Shown piece after piece: positions 20,511 through 29,308 of a stretch of 29,308 nt of DNA. Position 1 is the first letter of the stretch; every line of letters starts with the position of its first letter. The notes under the pieces were generated by a model, which was given only the letters and a program-made list of their open reading frames with translations, made no database searches and was not told where the DNA came from. A program made the position numbers and the translations under genes. This DNA comes from Tieghemiomyces parasiticus (taxonomy: Eukaryota; Kickxellomycota; Dimargaritomycetes; Dimargaritales; Dimargaritaceae): assembly GCA_027575765.1 (NCBI GenBank), contig JANBPT010000589.1, forward strand, positions 1-29,308, written 5' to 3'.

Positions 20511-22195
20511 GGTGAGGACCGGGAATCTGGGTGCGCTCGTGGCCCAATCGTCGGCGGGTTGAAGTGCGGAGGGCGGACCAAGGCGGAATGGGTGTGAATG
20601 AAAGGGAGCGGCTTACAGCACCACGACTGGGAATCACAGAAGAACGAAAAGCGAAGGGGGGTAGTACCGGCGGGCAGGGAAGGGGGGGGCGCAGTTGTGG
20701 ATTGGGGAGGCGGGTCAGGAGTGGGGTGCGTAGAGATAGGAGCATAGATTGAAAAGGTTGGTGGGGACGGTGGTGGCTGCCACGGCAGGGGGGGCGGAGG
20801 TTGAAGCGGGCTGACCAATGTCCCGTAGCATGTAGAGGAATTTGCTGGCGAATGCGAAGGTGGCGAAGGAAGACACGGTGCGGGTGAAGGCATAAGAGTC
20901 AGTGCGACGTGGGACGAGCGGCTCGGAACGACAAACAAGGAGCCCGGCAAGGGTCAAAACGGCGTGGTGGAATTGCAGACAATGAGGACGGAGGGGCCAA
21001 CGACCATACGAAGAGGGGCGGCTTGCCAAATCGTCTGTATGTAGCGGGACAGTCAAGGTGTAAAGCCAGGGCGGATTAGGGGGTGAACGGGAGCGTGGCC
21101 AGACCAGCGGGGACTAGGAAGGCTATTGTGGAGTTAAGGGGCTGAGAAGGCTAGCCATTGACGCAGGGATGGAAGGTATAGCACACAAGCCCGGGGCATC
21201 TCGATACCATTCGGAAAAAGAAAAAAAAAAGGCACACGCTGAACACGTCAGTATCTAGCAATGTCTATAAGTAGGAACGCGCAGATGGCTAATTGGTTTT
21301 ACGCAGAAGTCACCTGGGCGAATGAACGAGCTGGGAACCAGCGGGGACCGAATAATGCAGCGCCTGGTCTTGGTGGCAATGTAATGTAAGGATGATATCG
21401 CTGGTCGGTCATCAATAGGTTTAGGAGCTGCGGGCTCGGCAGTTGTCTTATTGGGGCGAGATTGACAATATCAATCCATCGAATGGAGTGTGATACGCCA
21501 TGGCGGGGTGGAAAGAGGGCATGGGGCAGCAGGCCGTCATGCACTCGTCTAACAATCATCAACCGCAGCAAGGCCAGCCATGTACAGGTGTACGGAGTGT
21601 GAGCTGTCAATGTGCCACCCTCATTGTGTCGTCCGCTCGATGACGTCCTTTCGTAGTCACATCCAGATACCTGAGAAGACTGATACGTACTACCTGTTGA
21701 GTAATGCCCTGCGTAAAGAGGACTGGCCAGCATACCTTACACCCACCTAGGTACTACCCTGAAAGCTTGCGCCTGGTCACTAGAAGCGTCCGTCATGCAG
21801 TGTTGCCACAGAAGAGCGTTTAGCCACTACACCGCCTGATCCCGCCTGCTCATCATTTTCTAAGCCCCGTTGACCTGTAGCCCCTTGCTTTCAGGCGCCG
21901 CAGCACCTCATTCGAGGCTGGGTGGTGGGTATCAAACCTGCCCGCCCCATGGTAGCCGTACATACCAGCCCTCTCCCATGTGGGTCACCGTAGCCAGACT
22001 GGGCGTATGAAACCCTACAATTGGTAACTTAACGCTCGCCCTCCGCCACAACTAGCGACAAACTCTACCCATCGTATGCTGACCTATTATCCAATCTATC
22101 CTAATTGCGGAATAAGTATGGTGTAACTTTATCGTCCCAAACCTTCTTGCACAACTGGGCCGGGTCCCGGTCACAGGCCCCGCGTCGTTGCCGCC
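20511..22195. other. Intergenic region between MDM34 start and ARPC5 end
   Basis: 1.7 kb with the MDM34 promoter and leader on the left (purine-rich on plus). The longest unassigned ATG-started frame is minus 21299-21733 (144 codons); it has mixed composition, no domain I recognise and no clear splice partner. A minus frame at 20715-21056 lies in the MDM34 leader region. An A-rich run occurs at about 21215-21230. I call no gene here. Confidence 0.5.
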
Positions 22196-22879
22196 TCATT
22201 GGCTCTTGATGGTCTTGTTGTCAGTCAGCACACGTACGATGGCTCCCAGGCCGGCGTTCTCGACCACCTTCTCGTGCCAATTCAGCAGTACACCGCAGTT
22301 GTACGACGCCGGGTGGGCTAGACCATGGTAAATGTACTTGGTGAGCACATCCAAGCTGTCGGGATCCAAGGCGCTAACCATACTGGCGATATCCGTGACT
22401 TTGACCGAGTTAAGGACGTCCATGACCACCTGGCCGTTTTGTTGCTGAAGGAATAAATGGCGGTTGCAAGAGGTGTGGGTGGGGAGGGTGATTAGTATAT
22501 GGTGGCCGGTGAGGCAGTTTAAGTCGCATAAGCGGTAAACGGTGGCCGTTCAGCCATCTTTTGATAGAGGCACACGTACAACCGTATCGTTACCAGTTCC
22601 CCTACAACAACAAAGGCCGATGAGGACAGGCCAAAGACCAACCCTCACAGCGCATCAACTTACCTGAGCAGACTCAAACCGCTGGCCGTACGGCGGATTG
22701 CCCAGGGCGATGAGGAGCGCCTCCTCGATGTTCCCGCGGCCTAGGGCGGTACGCACTGCACTAGCCTTACTCTGTACCTGGGCCTCGACCTCCTCGGGGG
22801 TTTGGGTGGTCAGATGTTCAAACTCGTCAATATACCGGTCATCGTTGAGTGCATCAATGTCAATATTACGATGGGACAT
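22196..22879 (-). CDS. ARPC5: Arp2/3 complex subunit 5 (p16-Arc)
   Basis: This is the smallest subunit of the seven-protein Arp2/3 complex, which nucleates branched actin filaments in endocytic patches and hyphal tips. Two exons: 22664-22879 (72 codons) and 22196-22444 (83 codons with stop), giving 154 aa, close to yeast Arc15 and human p16. The 219-nt intron starts GTAAGT at 22663, ends CAG at 22445, is phase 0, and has ACTAAT near 22490-22495. Exon 1 begins MSHRNIDIDALNDDRYIDEF and holds GRGNIEEALLIALGNPPYG, a family hallmark. Exon 2 holds LTKYIYHGL, CGVLLNWHEKVVENAGLG and IVRVLTDNKTI, the conserved C-terminal block. The join reads FESAQ/QQNGQVVMDVL. I chose the ATG at 22879 over a non-ATG extension because the family begins with this acidic segment. 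Confidence 0.93.
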
Positions 22880-23338
22880 GGTGGTCGCGCAAAGAAGCAA
22901 ACGAAAAAAAACCGCACGACAGGGAATGCGTAGAAGTTCTGAATAAGAAAGACGGAAAGGTGAAACGTGGAGCGATGTGACGGAATTTGTATGATAGAGA
23001 TTGCCAGGTGAGTGATAGTGGCGCCAAGGCCCCCAGGCGAGGCTTCGGTAATAAGGGGGTCGGTATACCTTTAGATAGGCGTGCGAAACCGCGCAGTCTA
23101 CAGGCCGTCAGAGTCACAATCCAAGATCCGTATCCATACCCATACCGTTGGAAGTGGGTAGGCGGGATCCTTGATCCACCTTCACACACCTGGACAACAG
23201 TGAACGCCAGATTGTCTTGTACTTTCGTTCAGATCCTTTGAGTTCGACGTCCGGATAACTCTGCGTTCTATAGCTCTTATAAACAGAGTCCTAATTTACT
23301 TAACTAGTTGAATACATTGCCAGTTATTGCGATAAACC
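22880..23338. other. Intergenic region between ARPC5 start and velvet gene end
   Basis: 459 bp. The part next to ARPC5 is the likely promoter and leader of that gene. No domain-bearing frame is visible; the 107-codon minus frame at 22866-23189 is a chance frame over the ARPC5 start. Confidence 0.5.
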
Positions 23339-25275
23339 CTAAACTACCCCAGAATCGGTAAGGTTGCGGCCGACTCTCGGTCGTTGGACCAGACCATGTT
23401 TATAGGTAGGCCACCTGGACGCCATCCTATCTATCACATCTAGTGACGGCAAGGAAGCGTGGCGAGCAGAGCCATGCCACGGTGTCGTGGAATTTACGGG
23501 GTACGCCCCGGCGCGTGCTTCTCCTCGTTCCTCTCGAATGCACGGCAAAGTTGCCCTGTGATCCCCGCCCTTTCGGTCCTGGGGGGTGGGGAACCGGGGT
23601 GATGACTGCAAGCCGTCTGGGGTGCTGGCCGGCTGGAGGAGGGCCATTAGACTCTGAGCCGCCTGGTGGTCGTCGGTTTCCAGCGGTGGGGCCGGATACT
23701 CTGGCGAGCTCTGGCCAGCGAACTGGATCCGTAGACCAGGGAGCACGTAGTGCGAACTAGCGGGATCGAGGTGCTTCATTGTAGGCGGGGGAGGGTGGAT
23801 AAGGTGGATTGGTGCGAGGACATCGTCCAACTTGGGCAGGGCTGTGGAGCCTTGCCAGGGGCCGTTGCTAGCTCCCAAACGCAGTGGCTTTAGACGCAAC
23901 GCGGTAGGCCCGGGACTGTCACCTTCTTCCCCCGGGTAGCAGGGGCTCAGTGAGCTTCTCGGGCCGTAGAGATATGGCTCTGAATGACGGCGGTACACTG
24001 GGCAGGGTATCGTGGGTGGCGGTACCACCGCACGCTGGCTGCCGTTCAGGTCGTTGGTCAGACGGTCAGTGGCCGAGTGCCATGCTTTTGTCGGGACGCA
24101 ACCCTGCTGGTGGTGTTCGGCAAGGTTACTGAACTGGTGGAGCACCGAATCCGTAGACAACTGATGGGAGGTGGCGGCGACTGTAGTAGCTGGAATGACT
24201 GCCCAGCTATCGAATCGTTGTTGGCTTGCTGGACCGCCCGAATCCTTCATACTCGGCCGACCTTCCTGGCTCGAATGCGGGCTGGGCGTGAGCGGATCAA
24301 GGTGGTAGCCCGAGTCGGAGGGTGACACCTCCGCGGAGTTCGACCTGGACCACTTGGTCGGCAATAACAGGTGTGGTGCTGGGGAAACACTAGATTTTTC
24401 AGGCGGCGCGGAGGCCGCAACCGCTGTAGCCACTACCGTCGTACGGCGAAGCGGAGATCCCAGCAACCGACTGGCGGGCCTTGTTAGGCCTAGCTTAGGG
24501 TATGGCACTTGGTATTGCGACGGTGGTAGAGTCCCTGGGGACCCTCCATCGTCGGCAGGTGGATGACTAAGTCGCAGCCGTTTAGTCGGTGGCGATCTTC
24601 CCTCTACCAAACTGCCGGGCGTCCCGAGACCACCACTGTCCGCTACACTCTCATTATCCTCCCCGCTCGCCCCAGTCCTCACACTTCCTTCGACATCGAC
24701 TAACGCGAGCACCTGCACGTGCTTTCGACGGTGATACCTCTTACGTGTACCCAGATCCGTGCGAATACGGATCTTGAGCCCCTGGTTGGCAAACGATTTG
24801 GAAAGAGCAGTGGACTCGGTCATCCCTGGGAAACGTTTAGGCGAGTACACCGTGAATGAATTCGACACGATGGCGCCACGGAACACCACGGTCAGGTCGA
24901 GGAGTTCGTAGAGGTGGAACTTGAGGCGATACACGCCTTCCAGACGGATCGAGAGGTCGGGGAAAACGAAAAAGGCCCCCCGGCGGTCCGAGTAGTCATC
25001 GTCAACATCGCGTAGATAATTGATGGACGAGACAAGAGATCCACTGAGGATCGCGTTCTTGCCGTTTTTGGTACGGTAAATTTCCTGCTCGCCCCCTTCA
25101 TCCAAAACGCACACGTACATGAAAAGTTGCGGCATAGTGAGCGCTGTCGTGTCGATCGTGTCGGCTTGACCATGGGCGCCAGGCACGCGGAAGCCTAGCT
25201 GCAAAATCGGTGGCGGGTCGATCGGCCGACGGTCCACTGGAATTGCGTTGAGACAAAAATAAAGTGGAACATGTG

Positions 25276-25306
<31 letters not shown>

Positions 25307-25729
25307 TCCACCAAGGGCGAACCGGTCAGTGATTAGCAAGTATGTAATAGGGAATGGCCACGGTGGTATGCACTAATGGTGATGGACGGCGACGACGGAT
25401 GGCCACCAAATGTAGAGTACGCTGTGACATGCTTACCTCGATCGCTGACACTGCCCATGCGTGATCGAATCGGCTGCTGCCGCATGATGAGACAGTATGG
25501 ACTGTGTGCATGGGGTGCGATTACCGGGAGCAGATACACAATTACCTCAGGTTCAGCTAAGATGATGAGAAGTGATCAACTTCCTAAGTTTGGTAAATAT
25601 CCGATACTTGTGAGCACGGCAACTATTGGCAATTATAGTTCTAACTTACCTGGTTTCCGGCCCAAGATTCATGGTTTCGATGGACGGTGCAAAGCCCTCA
25701 GCGTCCGATGCACCAGTTGACTTTAGCAT
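23339..25729 (-). CDS. Velvet-domain transcription regulator (VosA/VelB/VelC-like)
   Basis: Velvet proteins are fungal DNA-binding regulators that link development, spore formation and secondary metabolism, often as dimers. I rebuilt three exons: 25650-25729 (80 nt), 25437-25501 (65 nt) and 23339-25236 (1898 nt), giving 680 aa. Intron 1 is 148 nt (GTAAGT..CAG); intron 2 is 200 nt (GTAAGC..CAG). The joins are in frame, and exon 2 supplies the hallmark YCLIMRQQPIRSRM. This runs into DRRPIDPPPILQL. The velvet domain spans about 28-208 and includes YRTKNGKNAILSGSLVSS, GAFFVFPDLSIRLEGVYRLK, and, at the end, SPKRFPGMTEST and FANQGLKIRIR. A basic RKRYHRRKH (about 213-221) may be a nuclear signal. 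The remaining about 460 residues are Ser/Pro-rich and probably disordered. An in-frame TAA lies 12 nt before the chosen ATG. The subfamily is not resolved. Intron 2 contains an (AG)14 microsatellite. Confidence 0.92.
25279..25306. repeat. (AG)14 microsatellite inside velvet intron 2
   Basis: Fourteen perfect AG units on plus, which read CT on the gene's sense strand about 40 nt before the acceptor at 25237. The tract is pyrimidine-only in the pre-mRNA, so it may double as an extended polypyrimidine tract. Confidence 0.95.
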
Positions 25730-28700
25730 GTTTAAAGATAGTTAACGAACGAAACCAGGCAAATAGAGAGGCTAGAAATCTCGTGGTAATTCGCTGGCTT
25801 TAAACGGACGTTGTATATGTGGAGTGGTGGGCATCAAGCACAACGAGATTGATATCATCAACTGGAATCGTCTCCAGATCGTCGGGGTATAAACAGTGGC
25901 CAAAGATTCTAATCCCAAAGCCGGTTAACGATAGTGGCTACCATTTAGAGTATATATTAACGGAGAGCCAACCACATTGGGGGGTCGGTCTCAGGTAAAG
26001 CTGCCGCTCTTTCAACCATAACCATCATCACAGTCCACGTGAGGAAGGCCCCATTGCCTGCCGGAGCTGAGTAGGACTAGGAGCTATTTGGCCAACCATA
26101 TTTCGGCTCGAGATGAATGAAGGTAAGACCACCCCTTGACCCTGTCACTTCTGATGCCAGTCGTTGCGGGGTAGAGCTGAGGATCTCAGCAAGATGAGAG
26201 AAATAGAAGGAACCCGTCGCCTAGTCCAGGGGTTCAGGCGACTGTGGCGAAGTGCCGGTATCAAGGTCTTAAAAATAATATCCGTTGGCCTTTTACCCCC
26301 CGCCTGGTAATATGTAGGTCATAATAATTCGCCAACCGGCAGAGGGAGGAACGGCAAAGGTATGCAAATAAATATCCTTATTGGAACATAGGTGTGAAGT
26401 TATTTGAGTGATAACCACCGGTAATATAAATCATTAATCGTTTTGAAGTGACCCAATCCAATGCGCACTAATGTGCATATCCTGCCTAGGAAAACTGCCA
26501 GAAGTCGCTAGTTTAAGCAACCTGTTGATTGATAGACCATTCAGTAAATGTCAACAATATTTGTAGCGTGAGCCGTTGAGGGTTGTCGCTAAGGACCCTA
26601 TCTTACCGCTGGTAAAATGTGAAACCCCATCGTATGATATTATACTCACACCCGCCCCACTCTGCGAGTTCCACCTGGCCCTTTGGGGTCTACCGGTACA
26701 GGGGTTCGCTCTTCGCATTCATTTCGTGAGTCTTGACCCTGAAAAAAAGCCAACAAGATAGCGGGTAACCAAGGGTTGTTTCACTCTGTCCACATAGTCA
26801 CATACCCCTTCACCCTAACTAGCTCGTCTGCAGAAGGCTGCCTCAAGCTTGCCTTCGCTGCGCTTGGGCTCGCAACTCACTCTAACCAGGAAAGCTTGCC
26901 TCGAGTAGCGAAATAATATATACACATATGCACACGTTCATGGGAGGTCTATTTATGGCTAAAATCAAGCCTTATATGAGGAACCGGTACGAGGACGAGA
27001 GAACCTTCATGACTTTTCGGAGTGCCTATAGAGGGGTAAGGCCCTACTGGTCATGGTTGTTGGGTAACTAAGGATTGCTGAGGAAGGCGGAAGGCGACCA
27101 GAAACAGGCCACTATTCCTACACACTGGTAAGCTACACAGCGTGGAGACGGGAATATGGGGGGGGGAAGAGGACCCTAGAGGCGTTGGAGGTTTTCGGGG
27201 CAACGGGAAATTGCAGACAGCGGTTCGATTCTGCTGCCAGGTTATAGGGCTGCCAGTGGAACTAAACTTGTGGTCGTTACTGTGTAGGAGTTGCAAAGGA
27301 TAAGGGAGGACGTGGACGAGAGACACAACAAAGTGTTCTCAAAATGAATCTTTGAAGGGGTTGCGGCTGACTGGCGTTGAGCTTGCATTAGTGGGCCCTG
27401 ATTTGAATACATTTGACCTGTTTGTGCCGTTTGGTGGACTGTGCGGTTTGGAAGCAGAAACGCCAAGGTGGCGGGGGGCGTATTGACACCAACATTATGC
27501 CCGCTCTACCTATGGGACATGGTGCTTGTGCAGCCTCGAGGTAAATACATTGCATAGGCGATACTGGGCGGGCTATGCTGCCTAGGGTTGCCTGGCTCTG
27601 GTCGACAGTTTAACGGGCCCCTTGGTTGGTATTGCCTTGGTAAGGGGTGGGGGAAGGGATGGTTAAAATGCCCAACTGGCCTCTTCATGCCACGCTGGCT
27701 AGGTTACAGATTACGAGGTGAAGTGATCAATGTGGGGGTGAGGACTTTGGGTGTTTGTCTCAGACGCTCCCCAGAGGGGCAAACTAGGGGACTTGTTGGC
27801 AACCGCGGCAACGCAGGCAGCTGGCTTCCTCATGCCATTGGGGGCTGAGGGCTCCAGCAGACGGAGCGGACTTGCAGCCGAAATTTCCTAGGCGTGGAGC
27901 AGCCGACAGACGTCTCCGTGCCCTCCTCTACGGGTTCACACGAACACCAGGCAGCGTGTGCTTTCGTCCTGTCGTGCACATCGGCGAGTCCTGAAATGAT
28001 GGGGTGATTGGTTATTGCTGGCGGTCCAGCGCAGCGTGAGGGTATTTTTGAGGCCCCCGGGTCTTAAGGAATATCCCCCCATACCAAAAGAACTTCTGGC
28101 CCTTCCCTTGGGGAAGACTGTGCTTCATTGTAGTATATTTATGCTATATACAATACACCACTGTCCAATGGGCACAACGGTGGCCGTCTTTGCACACACA
28201 CCCTTCCTTTTAGACCGGCCGTGCTACGCACTGTAGCCAGGCTGCTGTTGACAAACTAGCTGGAGAGGCCAAGCACGGCCAGGCTCTCCTCAGCTGTGTC
28301 GGATTAGCACGTTCCTCACCTCCTCTCTCTAGTTGGAGACTGGAGGTGCCGCCGAAAGCAATCAGTAAACGGTGAGGGTGTCGGGGTTCATCCTTGCTCG
28401 TACGAGTTGAAGAGGGGCCCAATGCAGTCAAGCACAGAAGCACCGGCCGCTATGGCAGGCCTCAATGGCAAGGGCTTTGTCCCTCCTTGCCCTTTAGCAA
28501 CGGCTGTGTACCCACTGTGCCCTATCCTTGGTGCAGTTGACAATTTCCCCCTTTCCGTATCCCATATCCAAGGCTTGACGTGCCCCACTGGTCAGCATGC
28601 TCATTTCATGGTGATTTTTTGTACTATACTACAGGCTGTCAATGGCTAAGCATCCGGTGCGGTGAAATGGTGGCAGCCACACGCGTTCCCTCCCATCTTG

Positions 28701-28823
28701 CGAAATTCTCTCCGGCCTGATCTGTGTAGGATAAAAACAATCCATCACCCACTTCCCTGCTGTAGTAACAGGTCTTGCGCTGACCCTGGGCAGTGCTCCA
28801 CTTTTTCTCTCGCCCGGGCCCTG
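25730..28823. other. About 3-kb gene-poor interval right of the velvet gene
   Basis: The first few hundred bases are the velvet promoter. Beyond this are only short frames without recognisable features (for example plus 26576-26761, 27588-27848, 28015-28236). A G run lies at 27158-27166, and a GC-rich patch with a repeated 10-mer at 26845-26901. No RNA gene, transposon or domain was recognised. A short gene made of several small exons cannot be excluded by eye. Confidence 0.45.
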
Positions 28824-28895
28824 ATGGATTTCCGTGCCCCACGCCTCTTTCATATCCGCCCTACAAACCAGGCACTACGCTATTTCCCCCTTCCA

Positions 28896-29308
28896 ATGCT
28901 TGGCCCCCATCTCTACCTCCCTGCAAGTCCAGTCTTTGGCCCGGCCACCAGGCGCCTCATTCACCTGGTGCTCCCCACAGCCATCTCTACCATCGTCCTT
29001 GGAGGCATATTCGTCAGCAATAAGGGCAAAGCCGACACCCAACCGGGCCCCAACAGCGTGGCTAAGGAAAGGCCCTCAGTAAACCCCCCCCCCAGCCATC
29101 TCAAAAAGGCGTGGCTTCAAGCTCCCCGTTACCCCTCACATCCCTAACCACAAACCCAGTGACTTATCAATAGCTGCCAATGCCGTTACCCCTAGTGCCT
29201 ACGGGATTGGCAATCCTAATATCCCAAATTATGTTGCGTCGGCGCCGTCCGACGATTCCGTGCCAGGCTCTTCGGTGCCCCCGGTGACGGCACTTTCCTG
29301 CACGGGAA
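28896..29308 (+). pseudogene. Possible partial gene at right edge, frames meeting at a C10 run
   Basis: Not a recognised family. From the ATG at 28896, after a pyrimidine-rich leader, a frame reads a possible presequence or signal anchor, then a hydrophobic segment of about 20 residues (LIHLVLPTAISTIVLGGIFV), then a polar stretch (SNKGKADTQPGPNSVAKER). It runs into ten C at 29084-29093 and stops at 29145. In another frame, the sequence from 29083 to the window end is open for about 75 codons with protein-like composition (ISKRRGFKLPVTPHIPNHK, later YGIGNPNIPNYV). The two frames differ by one base at the homopolymer. It may be one gene with an assembly or real indel, two exons with splicing I cannot place, or chance. 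An in-frame ATG also lies at 28824. The gene would continue past the window. Confidence 0.3.
29084..29093. repeat. Poly-C run, 10 nt
   Basis: Ten consecutive C on plus, placed exactly where two adjoining coding-like frames differ by one base. Confidence 0.9.

Noticed and set aside
21299..21733. Minus-strand ATG-started frame of 144 codons
   Set aside because: No domain, no signal peptide, no clear splice partner and mixed composition; it may be real but I cannot support it.
2400..25729. Secondary-metabolite cluster near the velvet regulator
   Set aside because: No synthase, oxidoreductase or tailoring enzyme is present; the neighbours are housekeeping genes. Velvet factors usually act in trans.
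27219..27235. tRNA-like T arm: five-base stem around a TTCGATT loop
   Set aside because: No matching 5' acceptor strand, D arm or anticodon arm at a suitable distance upstream, so a chance hairpin is more likely.
1..29308. CRISPR array, phage-like or plasmid-like content
   Set aside because: No regularly spaced repeats, no prokaryotic operons, and clear spliceosomal introns show a nuclear fungal locus.

Overview
The window is nuclear DNA from a fungus. The evidence is spliceosomal introns in five genes, with GTAAG donors, CAG or TAG acceptors, and in most introns a CTAAC/CTAAT branch-like motif; a velvet-domain regulator; an ERMES Mdm34 gene; and a Pik1-type PI 4-kinase. Introns are fairly long (148-242 nt), genes are GC-rich, and the wide gaps are more AT-rich. 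The copper ATPase has six metal-binding repeats, unlike the short-armed ascomycete form. I lean towards an early-diverging filamentous lineage (Zoopagomycota or Kickxellomycotina type), but this is inference and the species is not identified.

Layout, left to right. 1-2.3 kb is gene-poor, with one candidate small secreted protein at 1345-1593. 2.4-4.4 kb holds a divergent pair of mitochondrial ribosomal protein genes: uS5m on minus, with a separate presequence exon, and mL59 on plus. 4.76-8.96 kb is a large intronless copper-transporting P1B ATPase on minus. 9.0-13.0 kb is about 4 kb with no supportable gene. 13.0-17.2 kb is the PI 4-kinase on minus, with its last 63 codons in a separate exon. 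18.5-20.5 kb is MDM34 (two exons, minus). 22.2-22.9 kb is ARPC5, the small Arp2/3 subunit (two exons, minus). 23.3-25.7 kb is a velvet factor (three exons, minus). 25.7-28.8 kb is gene-poor. The right edge carries an uncertain partial gene whose two open frames meet at a run of ten C.

The genes are housekeeping or regulatory and do not form an obvious functional cluster: mitoribosome (uS5m, mL59), Golgi copper and PI4P (ATPase, Pik1), ER-mitochondria lipid contact (Mdm34), actin nucleation (ARPC5) and developmental transcription (velvet). The only pairing that suggests shared control is the divergent uS5m/mL59 pair. I found no tRNA, rRNA, CRISPR array or recognisable transposon, and no convincing new multi-gene system. 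The most useful results are the five rebuilt exon structures, the six-repeat copper ATPase, and the possible frameshift at the right edge.
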